DNA of 64,000 nt, from the NCBI GenBank assembly GCA_003170295.1, contig PNAJ01000057.1, forward strand, positions 1 through 64,000. Reading direction: 5' to 3'. This stretch comes from Bryobacterales bacterium. GTDB taxonomy: Bacteria > Acidobacteriota > Terriglobia > Bryobacterales > Bryobacteraceae. The translations under genes and the position numbers were made by a program. The notes beneath the pieces were generated by a model that saw nothing but the letters and a program-made list of their open reading frames with translations, searched no databases and was not told the origin of the DNA. This document shows positions 1 to 6,836 of the stretch, piece by piece (the stretch's first letter is position 1; each line of letters opens with the position of its first letter).

Positions 1-983
1 GTGCAGATGTTCGAGGTCGCTTTCTCGCGGCGAATATGTTGTTCGCGGGTTTGCAGCGCCATGCGATACGCGGTGTTGCCGCCGGCGTCGACCGACACAC
101 CGATCACGCGTCCAGGCACTTGGCGCACGAACTTTTCGCGCGTCGCGAAGAACGCCGCATGAGGGCCGCCGTAACCTAGCGGAACTCCGAAGCGCTGCGA
201 ATTTCCAAATACGACGTCCGCTCCCATTTCTCCTGGCGGCGTGAGCAACGTGAGGCTCAACAGATCGGACCCGACCGCGACCAAGACGCCGGCGCGCTTT
301 GCCTCCGCGATGAATCCGCGGAGATCGTGGACCAAGCCCGCTTCATCTGGAGTTTGGAGGAGCGCGCCGAAACATCCTGTCAAATCCGCATTGCGCCAAT
401 CGCCAATCGCCAGTTCGATGCCCAGAGGCTCAGCGCGGGTGCGCAACACATCGATTGTTTGCGGGAAGCAGTTGTCGGCAATGAAGAATTTCGAGGTGCT
501 TTTCGAGTGAACGCGATGAAGCATTGTCATCGCTTCGGCCGCGGCGGTCGCTTCATCGAGCAGCGATGCGTTGGCGACCTCCATGCCGGTGAGATCGCGG
601 ACGACGGTCTGAAAATTGAGCAGGCCTTCCAGGCGGCCCTGCGCCATCTCTGCCTGATACGGGGTGTAGGGCGTATACCAGCCGGGATTTTCGAGCACGT
701 TGCGCAGGATCACGCTCGGCGTGATGCAATCGGAATAACCGAGACCGAGATACGACTTGAAAATCTGGTTGCGCGCGGCGAGCGAGCGCAGTTCACGCAG
801 GAATTCGTATTCACTTTGGCCATCCGGAAGTTGAAGCGGCCGCTCGAGACGAATACGCTGTGGAATTGCTTCTTCCATGAGCGCGTCCATGGAGGAAGCT
901 CCCACAGCTCTCAACATTCGATCACGTTCGGTTGAGTCAGGACCAATATGACGGGTAGAGAAGGACTCGAAGTCAAAGATCAT
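1..983 (-). CDS. gcvP: Glycine dehydrogenase (decarboxylating), P-protein, N-terminal part (cut by window edge)
   Basis: This is the P-protein of the glycine cleavage system, which decarboxylates glycine with PLP and passes the aminomethyl group to the lipoyl H-protein. Reading inward from 983, the protein begins with FSTRHIGPD, the conserved start of long-form GcvP, and continues through family-typical stretches such as [34 protein letters not shown] and [17 protein letters not shown]. About 327 residues are present and the frame runs off the left edge, so the PLP-lysine half is not visible. The extended N-terminal motif suits the single-chain protein, but a split GcvPA subunit cannot be excluded without the downstream sequence. 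The ATG at 981-983 is chosen because it places the family motif at residue 10. No other gcv gene is in the window. Confidence 0.95.
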   Translation of the reverse strand, partial: MIFDFESFSTRHIGPDSTERDRMLRAVGASSMDALMEEAIPQRIRLERPLQLPDGQSEYEFLRELRSLAARNQIFKSYLGLGYSDCITPSVILRNVLENPGWYTPYTPYQAEMAQGRLEGLLNFQTVVRDLTGMEVANASLLDEATAAAEAMTMLHRVHSKSTSKFFIADNCFPQTIDVLRTRAEPLGIELAIGDWRNADLTGCFGALLQTPDEAGLVHDLRGFIAEAKRAGVLVAVGSDLLSLTLLTPPGEMGADVVFGNSQRFGVPLGYGGPHAAFFATREKFVRQVPGRVIGVSVDAGGNTAYRMALQTREQHIRREKATSNIC

Positions 984-1007
984 TCGCTATTCTCATTTTA
1001 GGGCAAC

Positions 1008-1325
1008 ATGTCAACGTCGCGCAGAACGCCGCCAAAATTGCCGTCTCCATCTGAGGAGATGAGACACGCGAGCGCACTGCTTGCGCAAGAGCTGTTGAGT
1101 TGGCCCGATGTCGGCACGCGGCCGATGTTCGGGCTCCGGGCATTCTACCGGAGAGGGGTGATCTTCGCGATGCTGCCGGAGAAGCGCGCCTTTGAGGTTC
1201 CCAACGGGATCGCGTACAAAGAAGGCGGGAAGTGGAAGGTCTTTGAAGTGGAGAATGAAGCGGGGATTGGCAAAGCGCTCGCGGTTTTGGAGAAGGCGTA
1301 TGCGCGGGCTGCTGTGACAAAATAG
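1008..1325 (+). CDS. TfoX N-terminal-like small protein
   Basis: A 105-residue cytoplasmic protein divergent from gcvP. Its central part (PDVGTRPMFGLRAFYRRGV followed by IFAMLPEKRAFEVPN) resembles the N-terminal domain of TfoX/Sxy proteins, where an MFGG..-YRDG-like strand pair precedes a short beta hairpin. The C-terminal helix of full TfoX is absent, as in many stand-alone TfoX_N proteins. No enzyme motif is seen and the cellular role of these short versions is unknown. It ends 8 bases before the ParD-like gene, so the two are probably co-transcribed. The assignment is by motif impression only. Confidence 0.6.
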   Translation: MSTSRRTPPKLPSPSEEMRHASALLAQELLSWPDVGTRPMFGLRAFYRRGVIFAMLPEKRAFEVPNGIAYKEGGKWKVFEVENEAGIGKALAVLEKAYARAAVTK

Positions 1326-1333
1326 AGTTGCCC

Positions 1334-1606
1334 ATGACAATCGAACTGAAACCCGAGATCGAGGCGCTGATCCAGGAGCACATTCAGCGTGGACCGTACC
1401 GGACCACGAGCGAGTTTGTGGAGCAAGCCGTTCGAATGCTGCACCAAGAGGAAGAGCTTTGGGCGATCGAGAAAGAGGAAATCGGCGAGAAGATCGAGCG
1501 AGGACTGGGTGAGTTCGAGCGTGGTGAGTATTTGTCAGAAGAGGAATCGCGCGCCAGGCGGCAGGAGCACAAAGCGACGTGGTTGGCCCAGCGATTGACG
1601 CGTTGA
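1334..1606 (+). CDS. ParD-like antitoxin (ribbon-helix-helix), no adjacent toxin
   Basis: A roughly 90-residue protein with an N-terminal ribbon-helix-helix pattern: a strand (TIELKPEIEALI), then GPYRTTSEFVEQAVRML, the usual layout of ParD/CC2985-type type II antitoxins, followed by a highly charged C-terminal region (EKEEIGEKIERGLGEFERG) of the kind that wraps a ParE toxin. ATG 1334 is preferred; an in-frame TTG lies two codons upstream at 1328. No ParE/RelE-like frame follows: the next 500 bases are repeat-rich and hold no gene of that size. It is either an orphan antitoxin or a simple RHH regulator. Confidence 0.8.
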   Translation: MTIELKPEIEALIQEHIQRGPYRTTSEFVEQAVRMLHQEEELWAIEKEEIGEKIERGLGEFERGEYLSEEESRARRQEHKATWLAQRLTR

Positions 1607-1620
1607 AATGGCGTCTGTCC

Positions 1621-1766
1621 GCTCCCTGACGGTCGCGGTTCGGGCGGCGACACTCTCGAAAACAGGGGCTTTGACCGCTCCTGTTGGTCGCGGCTCTACA
1701 AACCGTCCGGGCTGGGCCCGGATGGACCGATTCACAATCGGTCCGCAGGTTGGCAACCTGCCCCAC
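1621..1766 (+). repeat. Composite intergenic repeat: two GGTCGCGG units and three consecutive hairpins ending in CCCCAC
   Basis: Two related direct units sit at 1621-1643 and 1677-1696, both built around GGTCGCGG(T/C)TC after a GCTCC start; a third copy is at 5212-5233. Then come three back-to-back hairpins: 1703-1725 (10-bp stem with one wobble), 1724-1744 (GGACCGATT, loop CAC, 9-bp stem) and 1745-1761 (GCAGGTT, loop GGC, 7-bp stem), ending in CCCCAC at 1761-1766. The same stem-loop plus CCCCAC layout recurs at five other intergenic places in the window. An open frame crosses this stretch but shows no protein features. Confidence 0.85.
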
Positions 1767-1817
1767 AAGGCGATTCGCGTTTTCATTGCTATCGCGGTGC
1801 TAGCCTAACGGCCAGCT

Positions 1818-1928
1818 ATGGTTTTTGCACTTCAAAATGAAAAATATCTGATTGTTGTGTTTTTTTTAGTCGGGATGACATACGTACTCGCGAATGGCGT
1901 TTTCGCCATTTTATATCCGGACAGATGA
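1818..1928 (+). CDS. Possible 36-residue single-pass membrane peptide
   Basis: A short frame in the spacer after the composite repeat encodes 36 residues, of which about 24 form one continuous hydrophobic segment (YLIVVFFLVGMTYVLANGVF) ending in charged YPDR. The upstream sequence has no strong Shine-Dalgarno motif. The 3' third of the frame overlaps a 7-bp hairpin (1893-1910) followed by TTATAT, which could be a terminator. The hydrophobicity could simply reflect the T-rich bases here, so this is a weak call. Confidence 0.3.
   Translation: MVFALQNEKYLIVVFFLVGMTYVLANGVFAILYPDR
1893..1914 (+). terminator. Candidate hairpin terminator
   Basis: AATGGCG (1893-1899), loop TTTT, CGCCATT (1904-1910), followed by TTAT. 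It is a perfect 7-bp stem with a short AT-rich tail, downstream of the ParD-like gene and the composite repeat. The weak T-run lowers confidence. Confidence 0.4.
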
Positions 1929-2157
1929 CTGAAGGCCTGTTGGACAGCCACACGTGGCATTAGTCCAGAAACGCCTCCGGATACAGTCCGTATCAACGGG
2001 GTCATGTATTTAGCAATTGCAGTCGTAATTGATGCAATCGTCGTGAACTTTCTCTGGTTCTAGGACTCGGGTGCGGCAAGCGGGCGCATCCAAAACACGA
2101 GTGTCGACGTGGCACGCACGAGTGCGTGCGCCACAAGCTGCATCATCCTACGGATTT
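1929..2157. other. Gene-poor spacer
   Basis: No convincing gene. A 19-residue hydrophobic frame (2004-2063, starting MYLAIAVVIDAIVV) follows an ACGGGG stretch but is too short to support. Small inverted repeats occur at 2096-2105 (ACACGAGTGT) and 2109-2134. The spacer ends at the stop codon of the lytic transglycosylase gene on the opposite strand. Confidence 0.5.
2109..2134. repeat. Intergenic hairpin of the GCCAC-ending type
   Basis: GTGGCACGCAC, GA, GTGCGTGCGCCAC: an 8-bp perfect inner stem (GCACGCAC/GTGCGTGC) with a two-base GA loop and outer GTGGC/GCCAC pairing across a 2-base bulge. The hairpin at 5119-5140 has the same GA loop and CCAC end but a different stem sequence. Confidence 0.75.
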
Positions 2158-2793
2158 TTATTGGCCGCCGTTTTTCTGGTAATCCTGGATCACTTTGTTG
2201 ACGTACATCTGGGTTTCCCGATAGGGCGGGAGGCCGTTGTAGCGAGCGACCGCGCCTGGGCCTGCGTTGTACGCCGCCAGAGCCTTCACAACATCGCCGT
2301 CGTATTTTGCCAGCAACTCCCGCAGCAGGCGTGTTCCCGCGTCGATGTTCTGGCCGGCATCGTGCGGATCGGCATCGAGTGCTCTCGCGGTGGCGGGCAT
2401 CAACTGCATCACTCCGATGGCGCCCTTGGGGGAAACCGCGCTCTGCTTCATCGCCGATTCGGCTTTGGCGACGCTCGCGACGAAGGCAGGGGGCAGGGAA
2501 TTGCGGACGGCTGCTTCGCGGATCAGGGTCCTGGGATCTGTTGCCCTGATCGCGGCTGGAGCGGGCGCTATGGGATCGACGATGGCGGGCGGAGCAGTAT
2601 ACTCTTCGGCCTCAAACTCGGCTACCGAGTTTGACGGGACTTCGATCATGCCCTCTTTGGTAAACAATCTCGTGTTGGAGCCGTCTACTTCGTGCCGTTC
2701 CGCATGAATGCGAAAACCCGTCGAGAGGACCGCGTATTCGCCGGCGAAGGCTGGTAACGCGACAAAAATCGCAAAGAGAAGCTTACGGGACAC
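2158..2793 (-). CDS. Secreted lytic transglycosylase, SLT domain
   Basis: A 211-residue exported murein-cleaving enzyme. A basic start and hydrophobic signal (RKLLFAIFVALPAFAG) leads into a short linker and a C-terminal SLT (family 1, Slt70/MltC/EmtA-like) domain. The catalytic glutamate lies in VAKAESAMKQSAVSPKG, followed by the diagnostic GAIGVMQLMPATA and AAYNAGPGAV blocks. The GTG at 2791-2793 is chosen because it begins right at the signal peptide; the frame stays open upstream only across the 3' end of the neighbouring transporter gene. It follows that transporter on the same strand with a 47-base gap. It cleaves the MurNAc-GlcNAc bond to leave 1,6-anhydro ends, and by size is a housekeeping peptidoglycan enzyme rather than a phage lysin. 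Confidence 0.93.
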   Translation of the reverse strand: MSRKLLFAIFVALPAFAGEYAVLSTGFRIHAERHEVDGSNTRLFTKEGMIEVPSNSVAEFEAEEYTAPPAIVDPIAPAPAAIRATDPRTLIREAAVRNSLPPAFVASVAKAESAMKQSAVSPKGAIGVMQLMPATARALDADPHDAGQNIDAGTRLLRELLAKYDGDVVKALAAYNAGPGAVARYNGLPPYRETQMYVNKVIQDYQKNGGQ

Positions 2794-2840
2794 AACTTTA
2801 CCTAATCCATATGACGTTCGGCAAGGCTTAAACGTGCAGA

Positions 2841-3905
2841 TTACTTGGTGGCGTACATGGGGGCGAGCGAGACCAGCGTCACGCCGGCCGCGAACAGGAC
2901 GATCATCCCTAGAAGCAGCATCCTGACGCCTTGTGTCGAGCCTTTGAATTCCCGCCACGCCAGAATTCCCCACAACGCCGCCAGGATCGGGACGCTTTGC
3001 AGAAGGCCGGCTTCGAGCGCCGTCCCGGTCCGCAGCGCCGCCGGGGAGGCCTCCTCGACCAGCACCGCCACGAAGCCCACTGCCCAGAGGATCCCTCCGA
3101 AAATACCCCAAAAATGCTGTTTTTTCGCGCCTTTGAAATAATCACGCACCTGAATCGGATCGCCCTGCACGGGGAAGTTAATGAAAAACGGCACGTAGAG
3201 CAGCGTGGAGCCGAGCATTCCAGCGCCAATGAGCGCCGCCAGGCCATAGGGACCAACGCCATTGTCTCCAATACGGCTCATATCGATCATCGGAAAAACG
3301 AAACCCAGGGCGATGCCGCTGGCGACGCTCAGGACGATGCCGCGGGCTGCGATCGGAGTCCGCACCGGCAGCTTTGTGCGAGGGTCGAGCATGGGACCCG
3401 TTTTGGAGGCGGCCGCAAGAGCATCAAGATGGGAACGGTAGGCGAGGATATCGACGATTACCGCGACCAGCACCAGCACCAGGCCGCAAAAGAGCAGCAG
3501 AGCGTTACTGGACTGCGGATTTCCGATAAAATTCGCTACCGACATCACTACGAGTCCAATCCCGAACGAGAGCGGAAACGCGACAGCCATCCCCGACAAA
3601 GAAATTGCTGCGACAAGCAACATATTGGCCAGGTTAAGTATCACTCCTGTAGCTAAGCCATAGGCCATCTTGCGATAGCTGGCGATCATCATGTTGTCGG
3701 AAACCGTCAACTCCTGGGAATTCATCGATCCAAGCGTAAAGGTCGCGATTAAGAGACAGGCGGCTAGTCCGAGGACGAAATCGTAGTAGAAGAGCTCGAA
3801 ACGCCATTTAAATACCAATCGTTGAGAATTCGCCCAGGAACCCCAGCAAAACAGGGCGAGGATCAGAAGGAGAAGGCTGGCAAGCGTGGTTGAGGGAAGA
3901 ATCAT
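2841..3905 (-). CDS. DMT-superfamily permease (GRP/RhaT/ureide-permease-like)
   Basis: A 354-residue integral membrane protein with about ten hydrophobic segments. The start (FCWGSWANSQRLVFKWRFEL) and the segment ANMLLVAAISLSGMAVAFP recall the glucose/ribose/rhamnose-permease and ureide-permease branches of the drug/metabolite transporter superfamily, whose members have ten helices in two repeats. A cytoplasmic loop of about 30 residues lies after helix 5 (LDALAAASKTGPMLDP). Substrate cannot be told; a sugar or small polar metabolite is a guess from family. It starts 98 bases from the divergent TPR gene. Confidence 0.75.
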   Translation of the reverse strand: MILPSTTLASLLLLILALFCWGSWANSQRLVFKWRFELFYYDFVLGLAACLLIATFTLGSMNSQELTVSDNMMIASYRKMAYGLATGVILNLANMLLVAAISLSGMAVAFPLSFGIGLVVMSVANFIGNPQSSNALLLFCGLVLVLVAVIVDILAYRSHLDALAAASKTGPMLDPRTKLPVRTPIAARGIVLSVASGIALGFVFPMIDMSRIGDNGVGPYGLAALIGAGMLGSTLLYVPFFINFPVQGDPIQVRDYFKGAKKQHFWGIFGGILWAVGFVAVLVEEASPAALRTGTALEAGLLQSVPILAALWGILAWREFKGSTQGVRMLLLGMIVLFAAGVTLVSLAPMYATK

Positions 3906-4003
3906 AAGGAGTTTTGGTTCATCGCTAAGGTTATCGTACTAAAGATTCGTTGCTCATCAACCGAAAGAGCTTATATATTACACCATGTGAAAAGGAGGGA
4001 ACG

Positions 4004-5113
4004 GTGAAAAAGCTGCTCATGCTGCTATTCAGCATCGCGGTTGTGGTCAACCCGATGGTTGCTCAACGCCGCAAGCCCGTCTACGACCCTGAAACGAAAG
4101 AGGGTTTACTGATCCAGCACATTCAGCAGGAGCCCGATCCCGCGGAGAAACTCCATTATATGGAGCAATTTATCGTGCAATATCCGGCGAATCCCTCTAT
4201 CGGATGGGTCTACGACCAGATTCTGCCGGCCTACGTGAAAGAGCAGGCATGGGACCAGGCCATGCGGATTGGGGACAAACGGATTGCCCTCGATCCGGAG
4301 GATCTGGACGCCGCCAAGCTATCGCTCAAAGCCGCCGAGAGCCAAGGGAATCGGGAGGATATTGCAACGTGGGCAGATCGTTCCTGGCAGGTCGCGTCGA
4401 GAGTCGCCGCCAAGGGTGGACGCAACGCCGCCGACGCCCAGCAGATGCAACTGTACGCGGAGTATACGTTCTTTTCGATCGCGCAGCAGACGCCGGACCC
4501 GGCTACGCGCATCGGGATGCTGAAGAGCTTGCAGGAGAGGAACCCCAAGAGTCCTTACGCCGAGAATATTCCGGCGGAGTGTTTTGCCATCTACAAGAAG
4601 CTCAACCAGATGGACAAAGCGCTCGCGCTGGCGGACAGGACGCTTGCCGAGGACCCCGACAACGTCGATATGCTAATGGCGGTATCGGAGTTTTATTTCC
4701 CCACAGGGGACGGGCGTGAAAGAGTAATCGCCAATTCGGTCCGCGTGATCGACGCTCTGGCGAAGAAGCTGCGTCCCGCGAGTTTGGGAGAGGAAGATTG
4801 GGCCAAGAAAAAAGCCCATATGCTGGCGAGCGCGTACTACATGGGAGGAGTCGCCAACAGCCTTACCGCCCAGTATGGTCGCGCGGACCAGATGCTTCGG
4901 GAGGCGCTCCCGCTGATCGCAGGCGACGGGACGCAAGAGGCGACCGCGTTTTATCAACTCGGTATCGCGAATTATCACCTGGCGGACAAGGATCCGTCTC
5001 GCGCCAAGGAAGCGCTGGCGTACTGGAGACGCTGTGCGTCGATAAAAAGTAATTTCCAGGCGCAGGCGGTGAAGAACGTCCAGGCGGTTCGTGTCGAGTT
5101 CAACTTACCGTAA
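4004..5113 (+). CDS. Secreted TPR-repeat protein
   Basis: A 369-residue protein with an N-terminal signal (KKLLMLLFSIAVVVNPMVAQ) followed by helical repeats with the tetratricopeptide pattern, for example AWDQAMRIGDKRIALDPED and MDKALALADRTLAEDPDN. The GTG at 4004 is chosen over an upstream in-frame start at 3950 because a perfect AAGGAGGGA ribosome site (3992-4000) precedes it and it starts the signal peptide. TPRs mediate protein-protein contacts, here in the periplasm or outer envelope. No partner is evident: the neighbours are a divergent transporter and a convergent nuoI. The product is a typical acidobacterial exported tetratricopeptide protein of unknown role. Confidence 0.85.
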   Translation: MKKLLMLLFSIAVVVNPMVAQRRKPVYDPETKEGLLIQHIQQEPDPAEKLHYMEQFIVQYPANPSIGWVYDQILPAYVKEQAWDQAMRIGDKRIALDPEDLDAAKLSLKAAESQGNREDIATWADRSWQVASRVAAKGGRNAADAQQMQLYAEYTFFSIAQQTPDPATRIGMLKSLQERNPKSPYAENIPAECFAIYKKLNQMDKALALADRTLAEDPDNVDMLMAVSEFYFPTGDGRERVIANSVRVIDALAKKLRPASLGEEDWAKKKAHMLASAYYMGGVANSLTAQYGRADQMLREALPLIAGDGTQEATAFYQLGIANYHLADKDPSRAKEALAYWRRCASIKSNFQAQAVKNVQAVRVEFNLP

Positions 5114-5117
5114 CGGT

Positions 5118-5233
5118 ACACAGACTGAAGTCTGTGCCACCTCTGCTATCGAACGTGTTTCTTAATTGGTAGCGTAAAGCATATCGATGCTCGAAAAGGA
5201 GCGCGAACTCCGCTTCCTGCGGTCGCGGCTCGG
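5118..5233. repeat. Intergenic hairpin plus third GGTCGCGG unit
   Basis: The hairpin CACAGACT-GA-AGTCTGTG (5119-5136) followed by CCAC lies just after the TPR gene stop, and may also act in termination. GCTTCCTGCGGTCGCGGCTC (from 5212) matches the units at 1621 and 1677. The spacer between these holds no gene. Confidence 0.75.
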
Positions 5234-5269
5234 TAGAGAATTTGATTAACGGGTAGCGGTGAAGGAGAC

Positions 5270-5776
5270 TCAGTGGCCGCCCGATTCCACGGGCTCTTCG
5301 GCTTTCAGCGGGAAATGGGCGCCCTTGGGAATGGGAACCAGCATCTGCTCTTTGCGGTAAATCAGCGTGGAGGTGTTGTAGCTGGCGATCTCAAAGCCGT
5401 GGCCGTGGGTGATGGCATCGGTGGGGCAAGCCTCCACGCAGAAGCCGCAGAAGATGCAGCGATTGTAATCGATGTTATAAACCTTGGCGTAGCGTTCGCC
5501 GCCGCTGATTCGCAATTGATCGGTGTTTTCGGCAGCTTCAATGTAGATGCAATCGGCCGGGCAGGCCGCCGCGCACAGAAAGCATGCGACGCACTTTTCG
5601 AGGCCGTTTTCGTCGCGCTGCAGTTCATGGACGCCGCGAAAGCGCTCCTGGAACTTCGCCGGAGCTTCCGGATAATCCTCGGTAATGGTCGGTTGCAGCA
5701 TCTCCATGAAGGTGATGCCCATTCCCTTTGCAATTGCCGCCGCACCGCCGAGCACCTCAGAAATTTTCGAAGACAT
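5270..5776 (-). CDS. nuoI: NADH-quinone oxidoreductase subunit I (NuoI)
   Basis: A 168-residue two-cluster ferredoxin subunit of complex I that carries electrons through clusters N6a and N6b in the peripheral arm. Both eight-cysteine-type motifs are intact: CVACFLCAAACP and CIFCGFCVEACP, each followed by typical sequence (ADCIYIEAAE, TDAITHGHGFE). The N-terminal KGMGITFMEMLQPTITEDYP region matches the NuoI lead-in helix. It is not next to other nuo genes: a redoxin precedes it by 48 bases and a TPR gene is convergent, so this may be an extra copy or a detached subunit of a split complex I locus. Confidence 0.95.
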   Translation of the reverse strand: MSSKISEVLGGAAAIAKGMGITFMEMLQPTITEDYPEAPAKFQERFRGVHELQRDENGLEKCVACFLCAAACPADCIYIEAAENTDQLRISGGERYAKVYNIDYNRCIFCGFCVEACPTDAITHGHGFEIASYNTSTLIYRKEQMLVPIPKGAHFPLKAEEPVESGGH

Positions 5777-5824
5777 TCTATGTAATGTTATCAGCTTCCC
5801 GACCGGAGGCTAGTTTTTCGATCC

Positions 5825-6271
5825 TCAACCGGCCTTCCACGCGGGGACTGCCTCGTCCGCGCGGAAAGGCACGCCGATCGCTTCCAGATCCGATTTGAGG
5901 AAACCCTCGGTTGCGCGCGAGATCGTGCCATCCGCTTCGACCAGAAACAGGCTCGGCACGTGAGCGATGCCGAACGCGTTGCTTACCGGATAGCCTTCCT
6001 CCTGGTGGTCGAGCAGGGTCAGAATCGTGAGGCCGAATTTTGTCTGGAACTTCCGGGTAGCGGCCGCCTCGTCTTGCGAAATCGCGAGGACTTGCGGGGA
6101 ACCGTTTTTGATTCGCTCCAGAAACGGCAGGGTGAACTGGCAGGTCGGACAACTGATTTTATAGAGGACTACGAGAAGCGGGCCGCGCGAAAGCAAAGCG
6201 GCGAGCGAGTGTGGCGATCCGTTGAGATCGTCGAGAGAGAATTGGGGAGCTTTTGATCCTGGATAGAGCAT
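5825..6271 (-). CDS. Thioredoxin-fold redoxin (AhpC/TSA-like)
   Basis: A 148-residue thioredoxin-fold protein. The start (PGSKAPQFSLDDLNGSPHSL) is the lead-in typical of the AhpC/TSA/redoxin family, and the active site is a CxxC in VVLYKISCPTCQFTLP rather than the PxxxTxxC of true 2-Cys peroxiredoxins, so a thiol-disulfide reductase or bacterioferritin-comigratory-type role is likely. The cis-proline region (GIAHVPSLFLVEADG) is present. No signal peptide is seen, suggesting a cytoplasmic protein. It lies 48 bases upstream of nuoI on the same strand and could share its transcript. Confidence 0.85.
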   Translation of the reverse strand: MLYPGSKAPQFSLDDLNGSPHSLAALLSRGPLLVVLYKISCPTCQFTLPFLERIKNGSPQVLAISQDEAAATRKFQTKFGLTILTLLDHQEEGYPVSNAFGIAHVPSLFLVEADGTISRATEGFLKSDLEAIGVPFRADEAVPAWKAG

Positions 6272-6327
6272 ATTTAGTTCTGAAGATCACAGCGGCGAAA
6301 TTCTCGACGTCGGCGACACCGGACGGG

Positions 6328-6368
6328 CCGATCCGGGGATCGGGCGCGGACCAGGGGGTCCGCCCCAC
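6328..6368 (+). repeat. Double hairpin repeat ending in CCCCAC
   Basis: First stem CCGATCC-GG-GGATCGG (6328-6343), second stem CGGACC-AGGG-GGTCCG (6347-6362), then CCCCAC (6363-6368). Nearly the same element lies at 34587-34627 in the opposite orientation. It sits between the divergently placed end of the STAS gene and the start of the redoxin gene. Confidence 0.85.
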
Positions 6369-6425
6369 TCGGAAGGGAAAATGAGTTTTTCAGCAATCTC
6401 TGCCAGCCTGCACCACATGGAACAT

Positions 6426-6836
6426 CTATGCGATCGGCTCGTCCTTTTCAGCCTGGACGAATTTCAAAATATCGAAGTGCTTGATCTCGCGGTCGGGGAA
6501 AAAGCTGTTCACGGCGTCCTGCTCGTCGGCGAAAACCTCAAAGATGGTGTGCAGCTTGGTGAGTAACAGGAGCTCCACGTTGCGCTTGTTCGGATTCACC
6601 AGCTTCAGCGCGCCGCCCGCTTTTTTAAGCGACGTGAAACAGATCACCATCGCTCCGAGGCCCGTCGAATCGATGTACTCGACGTGTTCCAGGTTCAAGA
6701 GCACGTTCACGTTTCCGGTGGCGGCGACGGCGCTGACCTTCTCGCGCACCTGGCTCGCCTCGCCCACCGTCAGACGGCCCTTCAGCGAAAGGATATCAAT
6801 CCCCTCGCGCGAACTTTCATGAATATCGAGACTCAT
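6426..6836 (-). CDS. STAS-domain anti-sigma factor antagonist
   Basis: A 136-residue SpoIIAA/RsbV-type protein. The signature LNLEHVEYIDSTGLGAMVIC carries the serine (in DSTGLG) that partner-switching kinases phosphorylate; unphosphorylated antagonist binds the anti-sigma kinase and frees a sigma factor or other partner. About 30 residues beyond the usual STAS end (REIKHFDILKFVQAEKDEP) form a charged tail. Its start lies inside the 3' end of the histidine kinase gene (20-base overlap), which puts it in the two-component operon, where it could link phosphorelay input to partner switching. No RsbW-like kinase is in the window. Confidence 0.93.
   Translation of the reverse strand: MSLDIHESSREGIDILSLKGRLTVGEASQVREKVSAVAATGNVNVLLNLEHVEYIDSTGLGAMVICFTSLKKAGGALKLVNPNKRNVELLLLTKLHTIFEVFADEQDAVNSFFPDREIKHFDILKFVQAEKDEPIA

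Noticed and set aside
2794-3111. Longer N-terminus for the lytic transglycosylase
   Set aside because: Overlaps the transporter gene in another phase and comes before the signal peptide.
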